The notes under the pieces: model-generated
What the model was told of the DNA's origin: nothing
Databases searched by the model: none
What the model saw: the letters and a program-made list of their open reading frames with translations, nothing else
In this document: positions 22,848 through 33,423 of the stretch, piece after piece
Layout of the letters: each line of letters starts with the position of its first letter
Numbering within the stretch: position 1 is the first letter of the stretch
Program-made: the position numbers and the translations under genes
Assembly: GCA_024305745.1 (NCBI GenBank)
Contig: JAHRBS010000007.1
Span: 1,736,001 to 1,800,000, forward strand
DNA: 64,000 bases
Direction of reading: 5' to 3'
Source: Polyporus tsugae
Taxonomy: Eukaryota; Basidiomycota; Agaricomycetes; Polyporales; Polyporaceae

Positions 22848-24579
22848 TCACGATGCTGCCGCCTTCCGCCGATACGCAGGATGCAGCGCGATGTGGTTGT
22901 GACCATCCGCGCTGTCCCTGGTCGTGGTCACGATGCCGCGCTCCGCAGCGAGCGTCGTGTACTCCTTGAGCCGCGTGACGCCCGCACGCTCGTAGATGAT
23001 GCTCAGGCGCGCGACCTCCTGCGAGAGCAGCTGACCGAGCAGGGACGACTCTAGCTGGACCACGCCCTTGGCCAGCTGCCGCTTGAGGACCTTGACGAGC
23101 GGCTTGAACTCGGAGGGCACCTGGGGCGGGGGCTTCTTGGCCGCGCGGGTGTAGGTTTGCCACCCGGGCCCAGTACCATCGTCGGAGCCTTCGTCTGCTC
23201 CGAACGATGCAACGGGCTTCGGCATGGGCTCGAATGCAGACGCGCTGGTGTTGAGTCCGGGTAGACTGGACGATAGCGTGGCGCGAACTGCGTTTGTACC
23301 AGGGCTGAGGGCGTCATCGATAGCCGGCGATGGTTGCTTCTGGGCGAATGCACCCCAGCGGGTGTATTCGTACTTGGCCAAAGTCGCCTGCCAGAGGGGG
23401 TAATTGAGTATGGTGCGCTCTGACAATGACAATCGCATGCTTACCCAAGAGGCGGGCTGGGGCGCGGTTGGCTGGCCGCTAGGGTCTTTCATGATCAACA
23501 AGTTCTGCTGCTCAGAAGGGCTGGGGCTGCTGGCTGATGGCTAAACATCGGGGCTGAGCATCACTGGAATTCTGTCTGCCAGACCATCGAAGTAATAACT
23601 TACCAGTCTTACCGGTTCTTGCTGAGCGTCTATGTTTCCGTCCGTACTCCCAGCTTTTTCGTACGGCTTCTCAAGGTGCTCGGGGACTGAGGCTCCTTCT
23701 CCACCCGAGTTGCCTGGCACTTCATGAACAGGTGTCCCACTCTCGGCGCAATCATCCGGCATGCCCAAGGTGTCTCCGTCCACGGACGGCTCGAGCATTG
23801 CATCGCTGTGAGCAGGCGATGCGGAAGGCGATGTGGATCCAGAACTCCAGCGCCTGTCGAATGTGGTGGGGCCTCCCTTGAGGGAGTTCTGGGGACGGTT
23901 GCCGCCCAACGGGTTGACAGATACATGGCATTGTGGAGCGGAAGGAGGTAGCTCGGGCAAGAAATCATCAGGCCAGTTATATACGGCGCTCGCCTGAGCC
24001 TTAAGGCCGCTATAGGCAGCGCGAGGGGCCAGCAGTACGACACGATATTGGCGCAGGGAGAGGATCGAGACGGCGTAGACGAAATCGCGGTCTCCGGAGA
24101 TAAGGACGATGGTGGTGGGCACAGGATTGTCGATAGCGTGAGCCATCATGTCGACTAGCGGGGATAGACATTAGTGGTGACTTGACATATAAATCTGCAA
24201 GAACGAGCTTACCCATGATCATCTTGTCCGCCACATCTTTTCTACCGTTATGCGGACAGTCGATTAGCGACACGCCACAAGACTGCAGCTCGGAGCGCAG
24301 AGCCATGGATTTCACGGATAGCTGCTCGGGGCATTCGAGGTACGCCTTGAACGTCTTCACGCTGCCGTACTGATGTGCCAGTCCGCGAATCTTGTTCACG
24401 ATCGTGTACGAAGGTTCTAGCGCAGGCAAAGCGCAATTCTCTGCGCACCGTAGTCAGTATCATTGAACGGTGGTGTAGAGATAGTGTAGGCAGTGAGACA
24501 AACCATAATCCCAGAAAATCGCGACGCCTTCAGGCATGACCGTTTTAGCGGTGGTACAGGAAAGGCTGCGATGTGCCAT
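22848..24579 (-). CDS. NYN-domain putative ribonuclease with OST-HTH/LOTUS-like C-terminus (copy B)
   Basis: The start at 24579 reads MAHRSLSCTTAKTV then MPEGVAIFWDYG; the ATG at 24537 (MPEG) is also possible. After an intron comes ENCALPALEPSYTIVNKIR, then HQYGSVKTFKAYLECPEQ, SCGVSLIDCPHNGRKDVADK, and over a second intron VDMMAHAIDN and LISGDRDFVYAVSI. These match copy A closely and keep all acidic NYN residues. After a Ser/Pro-rich linker the C-terminal 90 residues (FKPLVKVLKRQLAKG, LLGQLLSQEVARLSIIYERA, LKEYTTLAAERGIV, HIALHPAYRRK) fit a HTH-OST/LOTUS domain, better kept than in copy A. Stop at 22848. The linkers of the two copies are hardly alike, so the duplication is not recent or the linkers evolve fast. 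Confidence 0.85.
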
Positions 24580-26091
24580 TCCATTGCTAGAACCTAATGT
24601 GCTGTATATATAGTGGTAAATATGCCGCAGGCACGTGTTGAGCGCATGCTCGCGCGAACCTAGAAGTAGACCAGAGAAGGACACCTACTATGTTCTGAGA
24701 GCGCTCCGCTGAAGAGGTGGGATCACGGTAGGGCCGTATCGCGCCGACTGGACATGCGGCTTCAATTTACACAGACTTCGTAGGCATCGGGGAATAACCA
24801 ACGGGTGAAGGAGGAGTACGGTCATGCCACCGTCGTATTGCTGCGGTACAGGCTAGGACATCGGTGCGTGTCATTGCGTTCGTACGAGTTTTTGAGGCCT
24901 AGTTCGCCGCGATGGTCCATGGTATAGACGGCCCATGATGTCCTCTGATCGCACCAAGCTGAGTGTCCGGTTTGACTGTTACGATCCTTGCTGCGGTAGG
25001 GGTTCTAGCAATGATTGAGCGCGACTCAAGTAGTGCATTCGATAGAATAGCTGCACGGACAGAAGGAAGGTTCGACCCTAGACATGTTCGTCCATGTCAG
25101 TTATTGGCTTCGCAAACTCGGCACGAGGTGCAAGAGAAGGAGGTGCACCAACCAATCTCGGAACCGTGGGCACCATGTTTGTGGTCGCCTCAGCTTGGAT
25201 TCAGCTCATCCTCTTCTTACCTATCCATAAGTAGCGCTGTTCTTTCAACTGACCGCGGAGAAATATCGAAGGATTTCCCCCCGTATGGGCCATAAGTAAG
25301 GCTGAGCGAACTTGAAGAGTACTTTGCCGATTGGTCGCTTCAAATTGAGCGTAGGGCCCTCCAATTCCGTGATATTAAGACTGCAAATTTTTCAGAATCA
25401 ACAAGAAAATCGCGGGATACGGTGAACGCGAACACAACGAGCAGGCTGAGGTTGTGGAGTCCAAGGGCATAAGCCAAATACACTCCAGGTGACGTCGGGA
25501 AGATCAACAAAAGCGCCCATGACAACGCTCAGCCTGTAAGTATATTCTATTTGCCCATAAACGGCATCTCGACCTTTTCCTTTCGACACTCCCATTACTG
25601 AACGTACTGAACACTCGGCATGCATGCAAAGCTATACGAGGCTCAAACAACCCATTCGAGGCCCATTGCAGATCACTCACGACTCCAACCATCCGATCGC
25701 TAGAAGCAGCTTCTGTGTGTAACTTTCTGGGCAACTATTCTACATCATCTGGCACAACCTCGCTCACTTGACCACCCTTCTGTCCGCCGCGTAGCATCAA
25801 TTCAATATATGCCTGGAATTCGACACGTTTTCATGCCGTATTACTTGCAGCACAGGACCTCCCCGGTCGACTCAGAATGGCTGAACAACTTAATCTCATG
25901 ACCGTCGCATGACCTTGCTCTTATGTACAAGGGAGGTCCGGCGCAACCGCGCCTCCTATAAGACTATGGAGGGCTCCACAAAAGTGTATACCTCTCCCGA
26001 AATCTATCCCACCTCCCCCCCCACTTCCCGCGGCCGCGTCAACACCTCCACTCCTCACAGATCTAGAGCTTACTGGCAAGTTACGCAAAGC
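24580..26091. other. Intergenic, divergent promoter region, no supported gene
   Basis: It lies between the divergent NYN B and SDR genes. Only short frames without motifs are seen. Confidence 0.55.
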
Positions 26092-28046
26092 ATGGCTTCT
26101 ATTGGCGGCCTGTCGCTCCTCAAACGTACCCACCACATAGCAAACGCGCGCCTGGTCAGCAGGGCGAGCCTTTCGACCACGGCCAGGCTCTTCGATAATG
26201 CGCGCGGACGTAAGACTGGACGGGCCCTTCCTCCCTATGGCCCGGTCGGTGTTGCGAAGGCCCTCGAGACGCCTCCTGACGCTCGTGAGTAACGCTCGCC
26301 ATCTCTCCTCGTGTCCTATGATCGCGCCTGGATCGCGCGAGTGACTAAAACGCACCAATTAGGTGCGAAGCCGACCCTGTTCACGAACGAGTTCTCGCTC
26401 GCCGACCGCGTCGCCCTGGTCTCGGGCGGGAACCGCGGCCTCGGGCTCGAGATGGCTCTCGCGCTCGTCGAGGCCGGCGCACGCGCGGTGTACTGCGTGG
26501 ACCTTCCGAAGGAACCCAGCGAGGAATGGACGAAGGTCCGGGACTACGCCAAGCGGCTCGACGGCCTCGCTGGTGAGGGCCGTCTCGAGTACCTCAGCGC
26601 GGACGTCCGCGACCAAGAGGCGATGTGGAAGCTGGGCGAGACGATCGGGGACAGGGAAGGCCGGCTAGATGCGTGCGTCGCCGCGGCGGGCGTGCTGAAG
26701 AGCCACACCAACTGTTTGGAGTACCCGGCGAAGCAGTTCCAAGATGTGAGTGGGTTTACCTTCGAGGTCGCCCCCGACATGATTTGGGCTTGCGCGCGGA
26801 TAGTACCTCGTTCCTTCTTATCTCGGATCCACGTACGGCTCGACTGCGCACGGCTCGTGTTGAGTTCCTCCGCCGTTCGGACAGACACTCGAGATCCGAA
26901 AGCTGACAGATTCGTCAGCCTTCACTCAACCTCATGGCGACATGAGTGTTCGGACACATCTTCTTATCAAAACATCCTTCATTCGCCGTCTGTGTTCTGA
27001 TCGAGTACTGATACATCTCATGTTCGCATTTGTGCAGGTAATAAGCGTAAACGTGAACGGTGTACTGTTCACTGCGCAAGCAGCAGGCCGACAAATGGAA
27101 CGCTTCGGGAACGGCGGGAGCATCATCCTCATCGCGAGCATGAGCGGAAGCATCACCAACAAGGTACTTCTTTCATTTCGCCACGGTCTGTCCATTTACC
27201 GCCAGCAGCCGACGATCTGCGCCAACTGCGCTGCGTTCGCTGGCAAGCATGATGGGTGCCGACTGCGCCCTCTGCTGCATACCCGCTGTTGACATCCTGC
27301 CTCCATCCCGGTCTGACACACACGTCTTTCATTCATACAGGACCACGCCTGGGTGTCGTACAACACGTCCAAGTCGGCCGTGCTGCAGATGGCGCGCAGC
27401 ATGGCCTGCGAGCTTGGCCCGAAGCGCATACGCGTGAACACCCTCAGCCCGGGGCACATCTACACAAAGTACGTCACCGCTCGCGTATTATTCTCGCATG
27501 TCCCTGGCTTGGCGTGCCTCACGCCGGGGTGTGGGTGGTGTGCCCATCCTCGACCGATGTTCGCTCGCCCGACACTCGTAAATCGGGGACGTGCGGCTAG
27601 GACCGCTACCCGGCGTGTTACCTCCATGAACCCCGAGGATACGGCGAGCGGACGCAGGGGCGGTCGCCCTGGCGGGCCTTGCCAAAGATGGGCAGGAAGC
27701 GAAGGCCGAACCTCGAAGCTGACGGCGTTCCTTTTGCAGCATGACCGCAGCATACCTTGATACGCAGCCGCACCTCCTGGACAAGTGGGCGAGCCTGAAC
27801 CCGCTCGGGCGGATTGGGCGCCCCGACGAGCTGCGCGGCGTAGTGACTTGGCTCGCGAGCGACGCGAGTACGTTCTGCACGGGAAGCGAGTGCGTGCCTT
27901 TGCAAATTTCCTCCGAGTTCTTGAGCTTGTCCTGCCGGCAGAGTCGAGAGGACGGTGCCGGCGGGATGACTGGATGAGCGGACGCTGACGGGTTCGGGGT
28001 GTCTATTTGCAGCATGCTTGTGAGCGGCGGCCATCATGCGTGGTGA
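26092..28046 (+). CDS. Short-chain dehydrogenase/reductase, probably mitochondrial
   Basis: The ATG at 26092 starts MASIGGLSLLKRTHHIANAR and a further Arg/Ser-rich stretch of about 60 residues resembling a mitochondrial presequence. Classical SDR motifs follow: VALVSGGNRGLGLEMALAL (TGxxxGxG-type NAD(P) site), SADVRDQEAM, DACVAAAGVL (NNAG position), VISVNVNGVLFTAQAAGRQM, GSIILIASMSGSI (catalytic Ser), then after introns WVSYNTSKSAVLQMARSMA (YxxxK catalytic pair), RVNTLSPGHIYTK, LNPLGRIGRPDELRGVVTWL, and the last exon SMLVSGGHHAW-stop (TGA 28044-28046). Introns lie at about 26285-26363, 26744-27036, 27164-27340, 27470-27738 and 27890-28012. The arrangement resembles fungal sorbitol/arabinitol-type or 3-oxoacyl reductase-like SDRs. 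The substrate is not determined. Confidence 0.9.
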
Positions 28047-29215
28047 CATGGGTATATAAAAGGGGGTTTGATAGGTGGGCTTCTGGGCGGAATCTGATAC
28101 ATGATGGGTTGTATGAATAGAGAGTACCTGGGACCTGTGATATACTTGGGCAGCTGGTAGACCGTTGGCTGTACTTTTGGTGTATGTCGGCTCAGAGACC
28201 AGGATGGTGATGTGTTCGCCTGTGTTCGGGGAGGACGGTTTCCGAGTATGTCAGGATGGAAGGTGGGCCATGTGGTGTACACTGGACGCCTCGGGAAGTT
28301 GGCCCGGTCTCCCGTAGCGCTAACAATTCCCACCTGGTTTATTGCCCGACAGATATTGTGGGGTTTGGGATGCCCCAAGATACTTACGGTCTAGTGATGC
28401 GAGGGGGACTTGTGCGATATGGGTGGGAAGGTGGGCGGGGAGTTCGGAGAAGGTTCATATATAGCCTCAAACTAGTACACACAGACCCGGGAAACGGAGG
28501 ACAGGAGGACGAGGAGGAGTTGCAAGGGAGACGGTGGATGACAGTGGTGCGAAATGGAGCCCAAGAATAAATTTGTGGGACGCTGGCAGGACGGGGCCGG
28601 GAAGACAAGCTTCCGAGAAGGGACCGACGAAGAGAAGGAGCGTTTGAGCAGGCGAGGGAGACGCCGTACGTGAGGGTGGACGGCATGTGTACGAAGAACG
28701 GACACGCTGATGGCGTGAGTAGGAAGGCACACTTTAATGCGAGGCGGACGGGCTGAGGGCAAAGACGTTGGCGAGCGTCGGGTGATCGAGGACGTGGTCG
28801 GCGAGCGAGGGCGAAGCAGTGGGAGGGAGCCGGGGCGGGGTGACTGCGAGGGAGACGAGGACGACGGCGGGCTGAGCAGCAGCAGCAGCGGAGCATACCA
28901 GGGCAGCCGCCACGGTGCCGCAGCGCAGTGACGGGGTGTGACTGGCGCCCGGGGAAGGGGAGGCACGGGGGAGGAGCGTGACGGGGGTGACGATCGATCG
29001 AGATTGGATGCGCAGCTGGGGAGGGCTGCGGAGTGCGCAGGCGTGCCAACTTTGCAATTGGCTGAGAGCAGATCCCGCTAGCATTCCTCCCGCACTGCGC
29101 ATCGCAGCACCCATCCTCTTTCCCTCCTCCACTCTTCTTCTCCCTCGCTTTCCACTCCCATCTCTGCCTTATTCTCGAGCTCGTCGCGCTTCGTAATTCC
29201 TCTCGCTTGCTCCCC
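28047..29215. other. Intergenic, no supported gene
   Basis: The region has a long frame on the minus strand (about 28384-29292), but its composition is low-complexity Pro/Ser/Arg with no motif, and it overlaps the start of the next gene. It presumably holds the promoter of the SMG6-like gene. Confidence 0.5.
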
Positions 29216-32200
29216 ATGCAAGAGTCTTCAACCATCAAAATCGCAACAGTCTCAAGGAAAGGAAAGGAGAGGGATGGCGCGCAGCCAGACATAGCAGACA
29301 GGATAATCGCCCTCAGGCGCAGGCAAGCGTACGTGTTCGTTCGTATTCAACATACGCGAACTCACTCATCCTTCTTCACGCTTCTTAGTACTGCAGCACC
29401 CCGCGAGAGGCCAGAGCGGCCCTCGCAGCCCTCCTCATCTACCCCAAGACCTTCCACCGCGCGCCCTTCTTCGCCACGCAGACTGCATGCGCCTCCGATC
29501 CCTAGCCCCAACATCATCGTTTCCGAAGCCTCTCCATCGCATATCGAAGCTGACCCGGACGACTTCTCCCGCCGCCTGAAGATCTCCCCTCATTCGCCAC
29601 GGGCTGCGCATGCGCGACCTGCTGCGAACGGTAGTCCCGGTAAGCTATACAACCCTAACACGGATCCTATCCGCCGCTCCGTTATAACCGCCGAGCCCGA
29701 CACGATGTCCGACGCCGCCTCTTCTTCCCACTCCCCGCGCGCGATGCCCGCTCGAGTCCTCCCGTCCGCGCAAGCATCAAGAGGCGTCGCTGACTCTCAC
29801 CGACAACTGTTCGATCCCCGCAAGCATGATGCCGTCCTCTTCTCCACCCAGAGCCGACATCACGTCCCGACCGCACCCGTTAGCAGCCCCCCGAATGCTG
29901 GCCGCCCCACACCTACGCCCAAGTCTTCCGGCGACTGGGTATCCGCTTCGTCTACTTCTTCCCTATCTTACGCCCAGTCCACTATTTCTTCAAACTTCAC
30001 GCTGTCTTCTGCTACCGATTCGTCTTCTGCCTCTTCAGCCCTTTTCGACTCTTCAAATCCCGCCGGTCGGAGGTCCGAGGATAGTGCGTCCAGCGCGAAC
30101 GCCTTCTCGCGCAAACTCAAGGAGGTATACCGTACGATCAGCGGGCTGGAAAGCAAGCTGCTTGGGAATGACCGCGATCGGGAGCGCGGAGATGGTGGCG
30201 AGCGCGCCGCGCAGCGAGGCGTCCTCATCAAGGGACGTCCCGCAAGCTCTGGTGCTGCGCGAGACACCGCAGGCGAGGAGGGGGAGTCGGAGCGGTGGCG
30301 CAAGCTTGTGTCGGAACACCAGCAGTGCGTGTTATTGGCTTCATGACATACTGTGGGGCACTAATTTGGAAATCACTCACTAGACTCGCGGAGAGCATAC
30401 GCGAGATGCTGGCCCTGACATTGGCGCCTACTGTCCCAGCCTCGCTAAAGAACATCCCGCAGAAGTATAACCTCATCATTCGCTTATGGTCGCACGCCTT
30501 CTACCATCTCCTTGAGTCCCTGCGCCATGCGGCGCGCCCTCCAATAACCTCCTTGGTTGCTCTGGAATATCTCCAGGTAAGCTGACTGCCTTTGTTTCCA
30601 GAGCATTCTCTGACCTACGTTCCGAAGCAATTCCTCAACTATGCCTATGTTTTCTATGGCGGGCTCATCGAAGAGCGGAATTTCGCTCAATATCGCGGTG
30701 CTTTTTTGGAGGCATTGGGAGATCTTTCCAGGTATTGGATGGCTGTCAGCGCGTTGCTCGAGGGGACGCACACTTCGAGCAACACGCTGACAGTGTCTGC
30801 CGTTGCAAGCAACAACCTCTTGTCATCTAACACACCGCGTCCACTGTCCCCTAACCCACCGGCAACCGACCTCCCGTCGAACGCCGTTTCACCCACACCC
30901 GCACGCATCGACGACAGTCCACAATCATCAGAAGCGGAGATGGCAGTCGGGGCTGAGGCGGTTGCAGGTGTTACGGGGGTTCACGTGCACAACATCCCCA
31001 GTGTCGGTCAAGAGGCTGCGCGGCTCATGGAGCTCGATTCCGACAAGGAGCGTTGGCGGCAAGTGGCGAAGGACTGGTTCGCGCGCGGCCTCGCCATCAC
31101 TCCCAACTCGGGCAAGCTCCAGCATCATCTCGGCCTCCTCAGCCGCGATAAGGAAGGAACGGACGAGGAGTTGCGCGGCGTTTATCATTTCGTCAAGAGG
31201 TCTGTATTTTGGGCGTGGGTTCCCAGCAAGTGTACTGATATGTGTATTTTTAGTATGGTCGCGTTTCATCCGTTCTCCACGGCACGCGAATCCGTGCTCG
31301 CGATGTGGTCTCCGGCCGCTCAGGCTCGGCGCCAGGCGCCAGACGCGCGCCTCCCCGAGCTCTTTGTGCTTCTTCACGGGATGCTATTCACCAACATCCA
31401 GCTCGACGACTTCAAGCGCGTTTTGGAGCGCTTCCAAGAAAAGCTCCAGATCGGAGGTAAGCACAGAGGCTGATTTTCCGCATACGGGCGGTCACTCAGC
31501 GCCTTCGTTGCAGATGGCGAGCAAGTCGAAGAACGGGAATGGGTTATGATGGCGCTCATCAACATCTCTTCGCTGCTCGAGTACGGTCGCCCTACCGCTG
31601 CGCTTCGCCGCGTCGCGGGTATCGAGACACGCAGTGCTGGTGGTTCTAACCTCAGCCCTACCCTCCCAAACGGCGTCACTGCGGGCAGGATCAAGGTCCT
31701 GATGGCTAAACGTCTTGACGGCGATAATTCCCGGATGGAAGTCGACGACGAGGACGGCGACGAGAAGGTTTTCGTGGGCGAGACGCTTGACGGGTCGGCC
31801 GCGGCCGCGGAGGCGCTGCCCGCTGCCCTGAAGTTCGCGATGCAGCTAACCTTCGTGATGCTCTCCCATACCCTCCGCCACCCCCTCCGCCGCCCGAGCC
31901 AGTATGCCACGCCGACCCTCAACCCTTACAACACGATCATGCTCACCTTCCTGGCCACTGTCCTCCGTGAGCCGTCTGCGCGGTCCGTGCTTGAGCGTTC
32001 GGTCCCGTGGGAGGAACTTGCTTTGTTCCTGTCGAACGTCTCTCGTCGCGACGTCGCGCGCGAGCACCAGAAGGTCAGTGCCGAGAGCGGCCTCCTGCTC
32101 ACTAGCGGGTGCAAGCCGCTTCCAGAAGACTGGTGCGTGCGCGGCATGGGCTGGGGAGGGAAGAAAGTTTTCGAGCGCGGATTCTGGAATAAGGACGCTG

Positions 32201-33423
32201 ACGCTGCTGGGGAGGAACGTAACGTCGAGGTTGAGGTCCTCGACCGCTTCGAGGTACCTGACCAGGCGATGGAGGACGTGATTGAGGACGACGGCGACGA
32301 ACGCCAAGCCAACGACCAGTCCCCTGAGAAGCGCCGGAGGGTCCGCCTTGCCCGCGCTGGCCTCCGCATCGCACGCGACATTCACGGGTTCAAGTTCACT
32401 CCCGCTTCGTCTCCGGAAGGTCGTGGGTCGTGGAGGGTTGAGGGTGTCCTCGCCGATAAGGTGGCTCGCTGGAAGGAGGAGGAGCGGATCGAGCGCGAGG
32501 TGGAGGAACAGCGATTGCGGGGGACGAGGTGGGAGGACGACTCGATGGAGGTGGATTCAGAGGAGGACATGCACGTGGATGGCGAGTCAAGTGAGGACGG
32601 CGAAGGGGACTCGGAGGAGATCCGGAACCTCAAGGCAAGTGCTCATTCTCAGCGCTCGAACTATGACGCGGATTTGTGCTAACGTCCTCTGCTTGTCTGC
32701 TTTAGGCGCGCCGGAGATACCTGCAAACTCTTCTCGAGCCCGGCCAGCGCGAGCCTCGTCGACGTCCCCGCGGCTCGTCTGCGCGCAAGGCAGAGGCTGG
32801 TCGCCAGACGTTGCATTTGGTCCCAGGATATTCGGTCCTTGTCGTCGACACCAATATTCTGCTCTCGTCATTGGCGGAGTTCTCTGCACTCGTCGAATCG
32901 GGCTGCTGGACCGTCATGGTCCCGCTGCCGGTGATTATGGAGCTTGACAGTCAGGCTAGTGGAAACACGACACCTCTCAGTCAAGCCGCGGCAGCCGCGC
33001 TCAGCTATATCACCGCACATATCCGCTCACACGCCGTCTCGCTCAAAGTCCAGACCTCCCGTGGCAACTACCTGACTAACCTCAACGTCCGAACTGAGCA
33101 AGTCGATTTCTCCAGCACTACGTGGGAACGCAACATGGACGACCTTATTCTTCGTGCCGCGCTCTGGCAGGACGAGCATTGGGTCGATCGCTCTATGATG
33201 TTGAAGGGGAGCGACTCTGTCAAGGACACCGCCGGCGTAGCAAAGGTCGTCTTGCTCAGCTTTGATCGCATGCGTGAGTAATTTGTCCTTCTCATCGTAA
33301 ATAAGCAGCAACGTAACGCTAACGCCGCTGTCTGTCTCCTTAGTGCGCCTGAAAGCTCGTTCACGACAGTTGAACGCTGCGAGCGAGCAGGAGCTTGCGT
33401 CTATCCTGGCTCCTGGCTCATGA
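29216..33423 (+). CDS. SMG6/EST1-like protein with C-terminal PIN domain
   Basis: In animals SMG6 is the endonuclease of nonsense-mediated mRNA decay. The ATG at 29216 starts MQESSTIKIATVSRKGK; a Ser/Pro-rich N-terminal third follows. The EST1 14-3-3-like part begins near 30090 (FSRKLKEVYRTISGLESKLL, RWRKLVSEHQQ, LAESIREMLALTLAPTVP, YNLIIRLWSHAFYHLLESLR) and continues after an intron with YVFYGGLIEERNFAQYRGAF. The EST1 DNA/RNA-binding domain is RWRQVAKDWFARGLAITPNS, GKLQHHLGLLSRDKEGTDEE, MVAFHPFSTARESVLAMW. The PIN domain is at 32820-33410: LVVDTNILLSSL, VPLPVIMELDSQ, NMDDLILRAALWQD, VVLLSFDRM, and after a last intron LRLKARSRQLNA. The acidic residues of the active site look present. Stop TGA 33421-33423. 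The length is about 1,250 residues. Budding yeast Est1 lacks PIN, so this is the longer form. Confidence 0.9.

Noticed and set aside
25060..25100. GGTTCGACCC resembling a tRNA B box
   Set aside because: No matching A box or acceptor stem could be folded around it.
28384..29292. 302-codon open frame on the minus strand
   Set aside because: Pro/Ser/Arg-rich shadow frame without motifs, overlapping the leader of the SMG6-like gene.
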